Counted from the first letter of the stretch, positions 27,827-36,899 are shown. The stretch is 58,912 nt of DNA from an uncultured Rhodospirillaceae bacterium (GCA_943787205.1 CALSLN010000025.1:1-58912); one strand, 5' to 3'. Notes: generated from the sequence alone by a model not told the origin. Numbers and translations: made by a program.

Positions 27827-28201
27827 GGGAACCTCAATGTCCAGTGGTCTCAAACGGATGCTGGGATATAGAGGCTTAAGCACTGAATTTCCAGGGTTTT
27901 AAAGGATTCGCGCGTGTAGCACCAGCATTCGCGAATCGCACAGCCCAATCAACCACACGCCATCAGTCAGCGGGCCAAGAGCGTCATAAGCTACTGATAA
28001 CATTACATATAAAGTCTCTTGGGGCGTTCAGAAATGGCCTCGCAACCTTGATATATCAGGATCGAAATGACGAGCGACTAACTCCCGCTTAATTCAAAAA
28101 GACCGACAACTCTGTCGTTTTGATGAATCGCAAGGACAAAGGCCCAACCTCTGCGGTCTCTTAAGACTCAGCATTCAGAGAGTTAAAGAGGAGACAATAA
28201 A
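27827..28201. other. intergenic promoter region
   Basis: About 375 bases between the divergently read DAHP synthase and racemase-like genes. It contains the short palindrome ATTCGCGAAT (27927-27936) and the ribosome site GAGGAG just before 28202. I see no gene or RNA signature here. Confidence 0.5.
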
Positions 28202-28951
28202 ATGGGTGACGTTCTTGCCTGGCGTAAAAAATTCGGGGTCATTGGCCCCTCTACAAATACGGTCGTGCAGCCGGATATGGAGCAAATGCGGCCACCAGGC
28301 GTCACCAATCACTACAGCCGGATCTACACACCCAACGCCAAAGCCCTTGATGATGAGTCCGCCTGGAACGCAACACAGGTGATCGCCGACAACGTTGCTG
28401 ACGCGGTGAAAAGCATTGTGACCTGCGAGCCAGACTATTTAGTGATGGGTATGTCTGCGATCACATTCTTTGGGGGGAAACAGGGTGCGCTAGACTTCGT
28501 CGATAATGTTGAGAAAGAATCGGGCGGCGTAAAGTGTAGCATCGGCTCCCTCTCCTGCGCGGCAGCTTTAAGGGCTTACGGCGGCGTGAAGCGGATTTCA
28601 TTTCTGTCACCCTACTATCCAATCAACAATAAGGAAGTACGGCAGTATTTTACGGACGAAGGCTTTGAAGTCGTTCGCGACATTCCATTGCGCGCAACAA
28701 GCTGGACCGGCATTGCCGAGATCACAGAAGACACCCTGCGGGAGACCTTGGCTGAGTTGGATGGCGATGACGTTGATGCGCTGATTCAAGTCGGTACCAA
28801 TTGCAGCATGGTGCGCCTTGCCGCAGCGACGGAACTCGTCTTGAACAAGCCTGTGATCGCGATCAACACTGCGACCTACTGGCACGCCCTACGGGCGTCG
28901 GGAACTACCGACAAAGTTTATGGCCTTGGTAGATTCCTGGAAGAGTTTTAG
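28202..28951 (+). CDS. Asp/Glu racemase superfamily protein, arylmalonate decarboxylase/maleate isomerase-like
   Basis: A 249-residue protein of the aspartate/glutamate racemase superfamily. N-terminal FGVIGPSTNTVVQPDME is the signature of the maleate isomerase and arylmalonate decarboxylase branch. The first catalytic position, Cys in maleate isomerase, lies in the segment VMGMSAITF here and is not Cys, as in arylmalonate decarboxylase where Gly replaces it. The second Cys is kept (Cys201 in GTNCSM). That leaves one catalytic Cys and suggests decarboxylase-like chemistry, but substrate is unknown. GAGGAG precedes the start. It converges with gor, separated by three bases, and is not in an obvious operon. 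Confidence 0.85.
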   Translation: MGDVLAWRKKFGVIGPSTNTVVQPDMEQMRPPGVTNHYSRIYTPNAKALDDESAWNATQVIADNVADAVKSIVTCEPDYLVMGMSAITFFGGKQGALDFVDNVEKESGGVKCSIGSLSCAAALRAYGGVKRISFLSPYYPINNKEVRQYFTDEGFEVVRDIPLRATSWTGIAEITEDTLRETLAELDGDDVDALIQVGTNCSMVRLAAATELVLNKPVIAINTATYWHALRASGTTDKVYGLGRFLEEF

Positions 28952-28954
28952 CGC

Positions 28955-30322
28955 TTAAACGTCTGCAGACTCTGGCACGGCATCGCGCATTGTAACGAAT
29001 TCTTCAGCCGCAGTCGGGTGAATACCAACCGTTGCGTCGAACTGTGCTTTTGTCGCACCACACTTCAGCGCAACGGCAAGGCCCTGAATAATCTCTGGTG
29101 AGTCGTCGCCGACCATATGGCAGCCGAGAACTTTATCCGTGTCTTTGTCGACGATGATTTTCATCATAATTCTCTCGTCGCGGCCGGATAGCGTGTTCTT
29201 CATGGGCTTAAATCGAGAGAGGTAAATCTTAACGGCATGATTTACGCGGGCTTGCTCTTCCGTTAGGCCAACAGTGCCAACCGTCGGCTGCGTAAACACA
29301 GCCGATGCAATGTTGGTGTAGTCCAACGTCATAGGATTATCGTTGAAGAACGTCTCTGCAAAAACACGCCCCTCATTAAGGGCGACCGGTGTCAAATTAA
29401 CCCGATCCGTCACATCACCAACGGCGAAGATATTCTCGACGTTCGACCGGTTCCATTCATCGACAACGATGGCCCCCTTGTCATTCATCGCAACACCGGC
29501 TTCTTCTAGCCCGACGCCCTTGGTGTTGGGGGAACGCCCTGTGGCGTACATGACTTGGTCAACGACCATTTCTTCGCCGCGATCAACCATGACAGAGAAC
29601 TGTCCGCCGTCTTTCTTTTCAATGGATCGCACGGTGCAATCGCGATGAATCGCAATGCCTTTTTTCTCAAGCTCTTCAGCTACGGTGCCGCAGACATCAT
29701 GATCGAAGCCGCGCAAGATCGCGCCTGAGCGAATCAGCACATCAACTTTCGATCCAAGCGCGTTAAAAATCCCCGCAAACTCAAGGGCAATATAGCCACC
29801 GCCGACAATGACGATATGCTTTGGCAACTCTTTTAAATCGAGTGCCTCATTTGAGGTAATAGCGTGCTCACGACCAGGGATATCAGGAACGAACGGCCAG
29901 CCGCCGACACCAACTAAAATCTTATCTGCCGTATAGGACTTACCCGCAACTTCGACTGTGTGCGGATCAGCCAGCACACCGCGTCCGTCCAAACTCGTGA
30001 CACCGGCGTCTTTGAACATGCGGTGGTATATGCCCTCAAGGCGATCAAGTTCTTTGTCTTTTGCTGCAACGAGCGCACCCCAGTCGTGACTCACGTCTCC
30101 GACAGTCCAGCCAAATCCCGCGGCGTCTTCAAAATGATCCGCAAAGTGTGCACCGTACACGAGGAGCTTCTTTGGTACGCAGCCCCGCATGACGCATGTG
30201 CCGCCAATACGGCTCTCTTCAACAGCAGCAACACGGCCGCCATACCCAGCAGCCAAACGGCTGGCGCGAACACCACCCGAGCCCGCCCCGATGGTGATCA
30301 GGTCGTAATCAAACTTAGCCAT
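28955..30322 (-). CDS. gor: glutathione-disulfide reductase
   Basis: A 455-residue flavoprotein disulfide reductase that recycles GSSG to GSH with NADPH. The FAD motif is TIGAGSGGVRAS, the redox-active cysteines are Cys43 and Cys48 in GGTCVMRGCVPKKL, the NADPH-binding glycine motif is IVGGGYIALEFAG, and the C-terminal catalytic His-Glu is in GIHPTAAEE. The CVMRGCVPKK form is typical of alphaproteobacterial/plant-type enzymes. GSH supply links functionally to the monothiol glutaredoxin and the Atm1-like exporter encoded elsewhere in this window, though they are not co-located. Confidence 0.96.
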   Translation of the reverse strand: MAKFDYDLITIGAGSGGVRASRLAAGYGGRVAAVEESRIGGTCVMRGCVPKKLLVYGAHFADHFEDAAGFGWTVGDVSHDWGALVAAKDKELDRLEGIYHRMFKDAGVTSLDGRGVLADPHTVEVAGKSYTADKILVGVGGWPFVPDIPGREHAITSNEALDLKELPKHIVIVGGGYIALEFAGIFNALGSKVDVLIRSGAILRGFDHDVCGTVAEELEKKGIAIHRDCTVRSIEKKDGGQFSVMVDRGEEMVVDQVMYATGRSPNTKGVGLEEAGVAMNDKGAIVVDEWNRSNVENIFAVGDVTDRVNLTPVALNEGRVFAETFFNDNPMTLDYTNIASAVFTQPTVGTVGLTEEQARVNHAVKIYLSRFKPMKNTLSGRDERIMMKIIVDKDTDKVLGCHMVGDDSPEIIQGLAVALKCGATKAQFDATVGIHPTAAEEFVTMRDAVPESADV

Positions 30323-30361
30323 GTGATTTGGTTCTTTCTCTAAGAAACGAAACGTCGAAAA

Positions 30362-31390
30362 CTAACGACGGAAGGCGCGAAGCAACCCCGGTGGATAGAC
30401 AGCCACGGGCGGCGGTGGCGGTGTACCGCCGACGCGCTGACCTTCGTTTGGAGAGCTACCGTCACCGGACTTGCGGAGGATGATTTCTACCCGCCGGTTT
30501 CTATCGCGACCAGCCAACGTGAAGTTGGAGTCCACGGGACGCGTATCGCCATAGCCATGGGCTTCAAGACGCTTACCCGAAATATTATTCACCGTCGAAA
30601 AATGTCGCACAACGGCAGCCGCACGCGCCGCAGACAGGGCCCAGTTATCGCGAAACCAACCGGTCGAGTTGAGCGGTGTATTATCTGTGTGACCCGCCAC
30701 AATGATCTGGCCGTCAATTTTCTTTACGACATCTGACAGACGATTAAGTGACGCAAAAAACGCATCCGTGATTTGGTCACTACCGGTGCGGAAGCCAACC
30801 TCATCGGGAAATGTGATAACGATCTCAGAATAATTCTTATCGACGTCGACCAGTCGGCCTTGCATCTCACGCTGCAGCGCCATTTGAATCTGCCCGAGGG
30901 TTTGATCCATATCAGCAGACGCTTGTTCTTGTGCCTTAATAGCCTCGCGCAGAGCAGCGAGCGCCATAGACGCTAGAGCTTGCTCTTCTGCTTCAGACAA
31001 CTGCTCTTGAGCGCCAATGTCTTCTTCAAAGCCACTCTTAGAATCCATGTCGTCTTCTGTCTGTTCTTCGTCGGACTCCGCCTCTTCTCCTTGATCAGAG
31101 CCTTGGCTGGCCCCTGTCGTATTAGAGTTCGGTGAAGCGAGCGTTGGAATGGGAACCGGCTCAATATTAGAGGCGTATTCCAGAACAGGGCTACCAATGA
31201 GTTCGATGACACTGGAAAGAAGGCGTTCCTTCTGAATGCCGAAGGCTTCTTTCATGGAACCAGAAACTTCATGAAACTTCTTCACATCCATGATCGAAAA
31301 CGAGAGCAGGAGGATGAAGAAGCAAACCAGGATAGACATCAGGTCAGCAAAGGTCACAACCCACATTGGTACGGGTGCTGGTTTCGCCAT
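30362..31390 (-). CDS. MotB/PomB-like stator subunit with OmpA domain
   Basis: A 342-residue stator protein. The N-terminal single helix WVVTFADLMSILVCFFILLLSFS contains Asp16, the ion-binding residue of MotB/PomB. A long acidic, Gln-rich linker (about residues 95-170, many Glu/Asp and Ala) precedes a C-terminal OmpA/MotB peptidoglycan-binding domain: DEVGFRTGSDQI, IIVAGHTDNTPLN, SARAAAVVRHF, RLEAHGYGDTRPV and RDRNRRVEIIL. The C-terminus is proline-rich. It follows the PomA-like gene by about 90 bases. No flagellar genes are near, so the pair may drive flagella encoded elsewhere or another rotor. Confidence 0.9.
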   Translation of the reverse strand: MAKPAPVPMWVVTFADLMSILVCFFILLLSFSIMDVKKFHEVSGSMKEAFGIQKERLLSSVIELIGSPVLEYASNIEPVPIPTLASPNSNTTGASQGSDQGEEAESDEEQTEDDMDSKSGFEEDIGAQEQLSEAEEQALASMALAALREAIKAQEQASADMDQTLGQIQMALQREMQGRLVDVDKNYSEIVITFPDEVGFRTGSDQITDAFFASLNRLSDVVKKIDGQIIVAGHTDNTPLNSTGWFRDNWALSAARAAAVVRHFSTVNNISGKRLEAHGYGDTRPVDSNFTLAGRDRNRRVEIILRKSGDGSSPNEGQRVGGTPPPPPVAVYPPGLLRAFRR

Positions 31391-31479
31391 CTGATACTGC
31401 CTCCTACTCTTCTCTTATTCTACACAACCTAAACCACACTGGGATAGCTGTGTTTCGTTATCGCTCGTCGGCGCTAACT

Positions 31480-32241
31480 CTATCTTTCGTCGGCGCGACG
31501 TTGATCCTCAGGGAGGAACGCAGCCAACAACTGGTACATTGAATCTGGGTTTTGTTTTTCAGCGATTTGATTAACCGCTTCTACGACCAAGGACCGATGC
31601 ATGTACTCAACCTGCGCCTTATTCGCCAATTTATCGGCAATCGGCAATGCCACAAGGTTGGCGACAAGAGCACCGTACAGCGTCGTCAGAAGCGCAACGG
31701 CCATGGATGGACCAATCGTTTCTGGATCGTCCATCTCACTCAACATTTGCACGAGACCAACAAGAGTACCGATCATGCCGAACGCAGGCGCTGCATCACC
31801 CAAAAAGCGAAAAAGCTTTTCACCTTCTTCAAGGCGTTCAATCAAGAGGTCACGGTCACGACTCAACGCATGAGAGATAAACTCCGGTGCCATGCCATCG
31901 CAATACATCAGCGCGCCCTTGCGCAGAAATTCACTGTCGATGGGCGCATTCTCTAAGGCTAACTGGCCTTTGGTACGCGACAACTCTCCAAGTTCAACTG
32001 CCTCGTCAATCAGCGCAACGGCGCTGCCGCCGCTTTGCTGGAACGCATTTGATATTCCAAGCTTCAGGGCACCCATAACTTCGTGCAGGGGAAAACGAAT
32101 CAGGACTGCGGCGATGCTGCCGCCAATCACGATCAGCATACTTGGAATGTTGACGAACATGCCGGGGCTGCCGCCAAAGACAATCGCCAGGCCGACAACG
32201 GACGTCCCGGAAACCATGCCTAATATTGTGGCTAAATCCAT
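31480..32241 (-). CDS. MotA/PomA-like stator subunit
   Basis: A 253-residue protein with four membrane helices, the ion-channel partner of the MotB-like protein downstream. It begins with DLATILGMVSGTSVVGLAIVFGG and contains SMLIVIGGSIAAVLIRFP, the cytosolic domain with charged residues that contact the rotor, then APAFGMIGTLVGLVQML and GPSMAVALLTTLYGALVANLVALPIADKL. Length and the N-terminal DLAT...G segment match PomA, the sodium-type subunit, better than the 285-residue MotA. Ion preference is therefore suggested, not shown. Confidence 0.92.
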   Translation of the reverse strand: MDLATILGMVSGTSVVGLAIVFGGSPGMFVNIPSMLIVIGGSIAAVLIRFPLHEVMGALKLGISNAFQQSGGSAVALIDEAVELGELSRTKGQLALENAPIDSEFLRKGALMYCDGMAPEFISHALSRDRDLLIERLEEGEKLFRFLGDAAPAFGMIGTLVGLVQMLSEMDDPETIGPSMAVALLTTLYGALVANLVALPIADKLANKAQVEYMHRSLVVEAVNQIAEKQNPDSMYQLLAAFLPEDQRRADER

Positions 32242-32499
32242 ATTCTACGCATCCTGACAGCCTTTAAATCCAACGCTCACACTCATCCTTAGGCGTTGAC
32301 GTGACGGCTGTTCTCCCCCGTGTTCCCGCAATCCGAGGTCACCGTTTACATGTGCATAAGCTAGGCGCACGGCGAACCCCCTTCAATACCTGTTCAGTGT
32401 AGTCACGGATAGTTAAAGAATCCTTTGGATTCAAGGCCTTCCAGTGCGCCTTAACACGCTTTCAGACAGCGATCCGAAACGAAATCTGCCGCCATTTGT

Positions 32500-34323
32500 T
32501 CATTCTACGGTCACGCTCTTGGCCAAATTGCGCGGCTGGTCTACGTCCGTCCCCTTCAGAACGGCCGTGTGATAGGCCAGAAGCTGTACTGGAATGGCGT
32601 AGAGCAAGGGCACCACAAAGGGATCGATAGCAGGCACTTCGATAATATGAGTGGCTGTATCACCGATCCGCGCCCGCCCCATAGCATCTGTAATCGCGAT
32701 GACTTTGCCGCCACGGGCAACCACCTGCTCAATGTTAGAAACGGTTTTATCGAACAATCCATCGGACGGCGCCAAGACAACAACAGGCATGTGCTCATCA
32801 ATCAGCGCGATGGGGCCATGCTTCATCTCACCAGACGCATAGCCCTCGGCGTGGATATAAGAAATCTCTTTAAGCTTCAGAGCCCCTTCCAGAGCAATCG
32901 GATAGGACAGGCCACGACCAAGATATAGAACATCCTGCACTTCCATGAGCGACTGAGCGATCCCTTGCACATCTTCCTCAAGATGAAGAAATTCTGTGAT
33001 CCGGGCGGGGACTTCCGCCAAAGCCGTCATCAAACGCTGCTCATCGGCAAGATCAATCGCGCCATTCGCCCGAGCCATACCGATGGCCAGAGACGCGAGA
33101 ACAGTCAGCTGAGTGGTAAAGGCTTTGGTGGACGCGACACCAATTTCGGGACCAGCGAGCGTTTGAAGCACAAGGTCTGATTCCCGAGCAATCGTGCTTT
33201 CCGCCACATTCACGACCGAAACAATGTGCTGTGACTTGGCCTTGCAATAGCGCAAGGCCGCCAGTGTATCAGCCGTCTCACCGGATTGAGAGACAAAGAC
33301 AGCAAGCCCACCCTCTGGAAGGGGCGGCTCGCGATACCGAAACTCGGACGCAATATCTACGTCGACAGAAATCCTCGCTGTCTGTTCAATCCAATACTTG
33401 GCAATAAGGCCAGCGAGATACGCGGTGCCGCACGCAACGATAGTCACCTTGGGTATGGCACCAAGATCAAATGGCATGGTTGGAAGTGCGACGGTGCGTT
33501 CGTTCGGATTAATAAAGGCTGTCAGCGTATCGCCAACCACCTGCGGCTGTTCGTGAATTTCCTTGATCATGAAGTGACGGTATTCGCCCTTGCCGATCAA
33601 AGCGCCGGACATCGCGGTTTGGCGAATCTCACGTTGCACGTCGGCGCCATCTAAGCCCCGCACGGACATGCCATCACGGGTGAGAACGACCCAGTCGCCA
33701 TCCTCAAGATACGCGATCTTTTCTGTCATCTGCGCCAGGGCCAAAGCATCAGAGCCAACAAACATTTCACCATCACCAAAACCAACGGCCAAAGGCGGAC
33801 CTTGGCGAGCCCCGATTAAGATATCAGGACGGTCGGTGAACATAATGGTCAGCGCGTAGGCGCCATGAAGGTCACCCAGCGCCGCAAGCACGGCGGCTTC
33901 GTGCTCCAATCCTTCATCCAAGTAAGAGGCGATGACATGCACGACGACTTCGGAATCTGTTTCAGATTCAAAATTTCGGCCTGCCGCTGATAAACGCGCG
34001 CGGAGGTCGTGAAAGTTTTCGATGATACCGTTGTGGACCACGACAACGCGGCCGTCGGTGTGAGGGTGGGCGTTGGTCTCATTGGCCGCGCCATGGGTGG
34101 CCCAGCGCGTATGGCCAATGCCGAGCGTGCCGTCTGTTGGCTCGGTTTCAAGCCGCGTCTCTAGGTTAACGATCTTGCCTTCGGCGCGGCAGCGATGAAC
34201 AGCGCCCTCATGCACAGTTGCAATTCCGGCTGAATCATAACCGCGATATTCGAGACGCTTCAAACTCTCGACGAGGAAAGGCGCAACCTCATGAACGCCA
34301 ATAATGCCAATAATGCCGCACAT
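32500..34323 (-). CDS. glmS: glucosamine-6-phosphate synthase (isomerizing)
   Basis: This 607-residue enzyme makes glucosamine 6-phosphate from fructose 6-phosphate and glutamine, the first step to UDP-GlcNAc. The N-terminal Ntn glutaminase has its nucleophile Cys2 in MCGIIGIIG, plus GIGHTRWATHGA and HNGIIENF. Two SIS isomerase domains follow: ACGTAYLAGLIAKYWIE, VSQSGETADTLAALR, GPEIGVASTKAFTTQ and LGRGLSYPIALEGALKLKEISYIHAEGYASGEMKHGPIALI. The C-terminal KSVTVE is the family ending. It follows glmU by three bases, a usual pairing. There is no glmS ribozyme here because glmU lies directly upstream. Confidence 0.98.
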   Translation of the reverse strand: MCGIIGIIGVHEVAPFLVESLKRLEYRGYDSAGIATVHEGAVHRCRAEGKIVNLETRLETEPTDGTLGIGHTRWATHGAANETNAHPHTDGRVVVVHNGIIENFHDLRARLSAAGRNFESETDSEVVVHVIASYLDEGLEHEAAVLAALGDLHGAYALTIMFTDRPDILIGARQGPPLAVGFGDGEMFVGSDALALAQMTEKIAYLEDGDWVVLTRDGMSVRGLDGADVQREIRQTAMSGALIGKGEYRHFMIKEIHEQPQVVGDTLTAFINPNERTVALPTMPFDLGAIPKVTIVACGTAYLAGLIAKYWIEQTARISVDVDIASEFRYREPPLPEGGLAVFVSQSGETADTLAALRYCKAKSQHIVSVVNVAESTIARESDLVLQTLAGPEIGVASTKAFTTQLTVLASLAIGMARANGAIDLADEQRLMTALAEVPARITEFLHLEEDVQGIAQSLMEVQDVLYLGRGLSYPIALEGALKLKEISYIHAEGYASGEMKHGPIALIDEHMPVVVLAPSDGLFDKTVSNIEQVVARGGKVIAITDAMGRARIGDTATHIIEVPAIDPFVVPLLYAIPVQLLAYHTAVLKGTDVDQPRNLAKSVTVE

Positions 34324-34326
34324 AGG

Positions 34327-35679
34327 TTAGCTGTCCTTACTCTTAGACTCTTTGACAGCTTTTCTTTGCGCCCGGTAGGCATCGGCCGTGCCTTCTCTAT
34401 TTTTCTGCGCCGCGTCAGTCACGGCGATGGCGTTATCTGGAACATCTTTACGAACGACGCTTCCTGCACCCGTGATCGCGCCGTCTCCAACCGCCACAGG
34501 CGCAACAAGAACCGTGTTTGATCCGATGGACGCACCGGCGCCGATATCTGTGTGAGACTTATTAAAGCCATCATAGTTCGCGGTGATGGTCCCTGCCCCG
34601 ACGTTCGCCGCCTTACCAACACGGGCATCGCCAATATAGGTCAGATGATTGACCTTCGCGCCCTCTTCGATGCGGGCGTTCTTTATTTCAACAAAATTGC
34701 CAACGTGGGCGTCCGTTTCTAAGGCGGCACCAACACGCAAACGTGCATAGGGGCCAACGGTCGCCCGCTCGCCAATCGTCGCATTCTCGAAATGACAGAA
34801 GCCTTTGATGGTGACATGATTCCCCACCGTGACGCCGGGACCAAACACCGTGAAGGGGCCGATCTCAATATCGGTTCCGAACGTTGTGTCGTGACTCAAG
34901 AACGTACTGGCGGGATCGATGAGAGTCACACCGCCTGCCATGGCGGCAGCACGATAGCGGTTTTGCAAAATGCCCTCGGCCATGGCCAGGTCCGCGCGGG
35001 TGTTAATGCCAATCAACTCATCGACATCGCCCTCAGCAAAAACACACGCACCATCATCAGCCTGCGCAAGCGCAATCACATCGGTGAGATAATATTCCCC
35101 CTTGGCGTTGTCGTTCTTGAGCGCCTGCACCCAGGTTTTGAGTTTCTTGCCATCTGCGACCAGCACACCGGAATTGCATAGACCGACAGCCAACTCATCG
35201 GGCGACGCATCAGCAGCTTCCACAATACGGCAGACCTGTTCACCCTCTGTGATGAGACGGCCATAAACTCCGGGCTCTGAGGGACGGAAGCCAAGCACAG
35301 CCGCCGCAGCGCCCTCTTGGCGACAGGCAAGCAGCGCCTTAATTGTATCTGGCGTCAGCAAAGGTGTATCGCCGAACACCACGAGCAGATCGGCCTCGCC
35401 CGTCTCTGATGCTTCTAACGCGACGCGCACAGCGTGCCCAGTACCCAAACGGTCGGTCTGAACGACGGTCTTGTGCGGTGCAAATCGGTCCGCTTGGTCA
35501 GCCATTTCTGGCCCCATTACGACGATGGCCTGATCAACCCCAGCCACCTTCAATCCAGCCAAGGCATGATCCACCAGGGGTAAGCCTGCTAACCGATGCA
35601 TGACCTTGGGCGTGTCCGACTTCATGCGCGTGCCCATCCCGGCGGCCAATACGATGGCGATGGTTTGGGTTTGAGACAT
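34327..35679 (-). CDS. glmU: bifunctional UDP-GlcNAc pyrophosphorylase / glucosamine-1-phosphate acetyltransferase
   Basis: About 450 residues. The N-terminal uridyltransferase domain starts with AIVLAAGMGTRMKSDTPKVMH, and LLVVFGDTPLLTPDTI contains the metal-binding Asp. The C-terminal acetyltransferase forms a left-handed beta helix with repeats such as VGNHVTIKGFCHFENATIGERATVGPYARLR and EIKNARIEEGAKVNHLTYIGDARVGKAANVGAGTITANYDG. The start MSQTQTIAIV is preferred; a longer in-frame start to 35706 lacks support. GlmU and GlmS together give UDP-GlcNAc for peptidoglycan and lipopolysaccharide. glmS follows at once. Confidence 0.97.
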   Translation of the reverse strand: MSQTQTIAIVLAAGMGTRMKSDTPKVMHRLAGLPLVDHALAGLKVAGVDQAIVVMGPEMADQADRFAPHKTVVQTDRLGTGHAVRVALEASETGEADLLVVFGDTPLLTPDTIKALLACRQEGAAAAVLGFRPSEPGVYGRLITEGEQVCRIVEAADASPDELAVGLCNSGVLVADGKKLKTWVQALKNDNAKGEYYLTDVIALAQADDGACVFAEGDVDELIGINTRADLAMAEGILQNRYRAAAMAGGVTLIDPASTFLSHDTTFGTDIEIGPFTVFGPGVTVGNHVTIKGFCHFENATIGERATVGPYARLRVGAALETDAHVGNFVEIKNARIEEGAKVNHLTYIGDARVGKAANVGAGTITANYDGFNKSHTDIGAGASIGSNTVLVAPVAVGDGAITGAGSVVRKDVPDNAIAVTDAAQKNREGTADAYRAQRKAVKESKSKDS

Positions 35680-35856
35680 GGAGAGGTCCTGGGTGGTTAG
35701 GAACAAATGATATGGCCGCTTGAGGCCTTACAAAGCGTAGCGACACAATGCCACGGAGCCATGGCACGATAAAGGCAAAGAATAGTCTGTTTGCTCTGCT
35801 TGACGGTTGAGAACCCGGCTCGTATACACCCGGCCTTCCGCCTGGGAATTAAGAAT

Positions 35857-35931
35857 GGGCGATTAGCTCAGCGGGAGAGCGCTCGCTTCACACGCGAGAG
35901 GTCACTGGTTCAATCCCAGTATCGCCCACCA
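35857..35931 (+). tRNA. tRNA-Val (anticodon CAC)
   Basis: A complete cloverleaf with encoded CCA. Acceptor GGGCGAT pairs with ATCGCCC; the anticodon stem CTCGC/GCGAG carries loop TTCACAC, anticodon CAC, which reads GUG; the T arm is CTGG-TTCAATC-CCAG. It is the target of the downstream islet. Confidence 0.96.
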
Positions 35932-35954
35932 TTCTTTCACGACTTATGATTATT
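35885..35954 (+). repeat. direct repeat copy 1 (tRNA-Val 3' half plus flank; att-like)
   Basis: A 70-base segment from the anticodon arm through the CCA end and 23 bases beyond. It recurs at 36830-36899 with about six mismatches. This is the expected left attachment site of an element inserted at the tRNA. Confidence 0.85.
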
Positions 35955-35989
35955 GTACGTAATTTCAACGACAGTAAGCTTGCAGTCCA

Positions 35990-36775
35990 TCAGGACGCGA
36001 GCAAAGAATCTAGTTCAGGGTAAATCTTTTGTGGCCTATCGAAACTGCCCAAAACATGCCGCCACACCTCTCTAAATATTGCCTTTTGAGTTTGGGACCA
36101 TTGCTTTTCCCACGTTTCTTCGACACCGATATTACTCTTGCGGTGTGTATTCGTCTTCGAGTGCGAATAATAAGCAGCATTTATGTTGTGGTCATCTGAC
36201 AATTCACCTTTGGTAATAAACTGCAAGATTCTCGATACCTCTTGGTAGTCAGCCGTGTAGTCCTCAAATTTAAAATACTTGTAACGAGTTGCTTCTATTT
36301 GGAGGTAATGGCCGATAGCAGATCCCGCACACCAAAGAAAAATGAGACTAGATTTATCGGCAGGGTCAACTATTTTGTCTAGATCAGGAACTGACGTGAG
36401 CATGGATGAGTAGACTTGCTCTCTGGTAGAGGTCAATTGAAATGACCTCGATCGTTCTTGGAATTGGGAGTCTACAGCGAGCACTGGATTTCTAACAAAA
36501 GCACAGAACGTTGCGTCTTTTTTTCTACAGGCATCTAACCCACTAATTCCATGTTGCGCTGAGAGATGAACGCATCCAGCATAATCTATGCGTTCCCTTT
36601 TTGCGTACTCAGCCATCAACTCTAATGCGGGCTCTAATGCAAGACTCGAATCATATGTCGGCGTAAGCCCAACGCTCCCATGAAAACACTTTATCCTAGG
36701 GCTAGATGACAAAAGTTTACTGATCCATGCAGTAGCCATGCTCCCACTTGAGCTAATATAAAATAGATTCTTCAT
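35990..36775 (-). CDS. sulfotransferase-like protein in the islet
   Basis: A 261-residue protein whose start, NLFYISSSGSMATAWISKLLSSSPRIKCFHGSVGL, resembles the 5'-phosphosulfate-binding loop of PAPS-dependent sulfotransferases (normally GxxxSGTTWL). FVRNPVLAVDSQFQERS matches the 3'-phosphate-binding segment (RNPxxxxxS), and YKYFKFEDYTADYQEV resembles the FEDL region before the C-terminal helices. It may sulfate a glycan or small molecule; the substrate is unknown. Codon use is clearly more A+T-rich than the neighbours (many Aaa, Tct, Ata codons), and it sits alone in an islet between tRNA-derived repeats, so recent transfer is likely. Confidence 0.7.
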   Translation of the reverse strand: MKNLFYISSSGSMATAWISKLLSSSPRIKCFHGSVGLTPTYDSSLALEPALELMAEYAKRERIDYAGCVHLSAQHGISGLDACRKKDATFCAFVRNPVLAVDSQFQERSRSFQLTSTREQVYSSMLTSVPDLDKIVDPADKSSLIFLWCAGSAIGHYLQIEATRYKYFKFEDYTADYQEVSRILQFITKGELSDDHNINAAYYSHSKTNTHRKSNIGVEETWEKQWSQTQKAIFREVWRHVLGSFDRPQKIYPELDSLLAS

Positions 36776-36829
36776 TAAGACATTCTCGTTGCGTCAAAAT
36801 ACGAAATCAACCTCTAAGTTATTGGATGC

Positions 36830-36899
36830 GCTTCGCACGCGAGAGGTCACGGGTTCAATCCCAGTATCGCCCACCATTCTTCCATAACTTGTGATTATT
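36830..36899 (+). repeat. direct repeat copy 2 (partial tRNA-Val; att-like)
   Basis: Repeats the tRNA-Val 3' half and 23 bases of flank from 35885-35954. The upstream half of the tRNA is absent, so it cannot form a tRNA. The stop codon of the DUF1801 gene (TAA on the minus strand at 36895-36897) lies inside this copy. Confidence 0.85.

Larger units (their letters stand above)
35955..36899. mobile_element. tRNA-Val-associated islet of about 0.95 kb, no integrase
   Basis: DNA between the two 70-base direct repeats, counting the second copy. It holds one gene (sulfotransferase-like) on the minus strand and is visibly richer in A+T than the flanks. Its 5' tRNA copy is complete and the distal copy has only the 3' half, the arrangement left by tyrosine recombinases that use tRNA genes. 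No integrase, transposase or recombination directionality factor is present, so it is a cargo remnant, a deletion derivative or an element mobilised in trans. Confidence 0.7.

Noticed and set aside
32242..32499. Possible glmS ribozyme or leader upstream of glmS
   Set aside because: This gap lies downstream of glmS on the minus strand, not upstream. glmU sits three bases before glmS, leaving no room for a leader ribozyme.
36830..36877. Second tRNA gene near the islet end
   Set aside because: Only the anticodon-arm to CCA half is present; the acceptor 5' strand and D arm are missing, so it is a tRNA-derived repeat.
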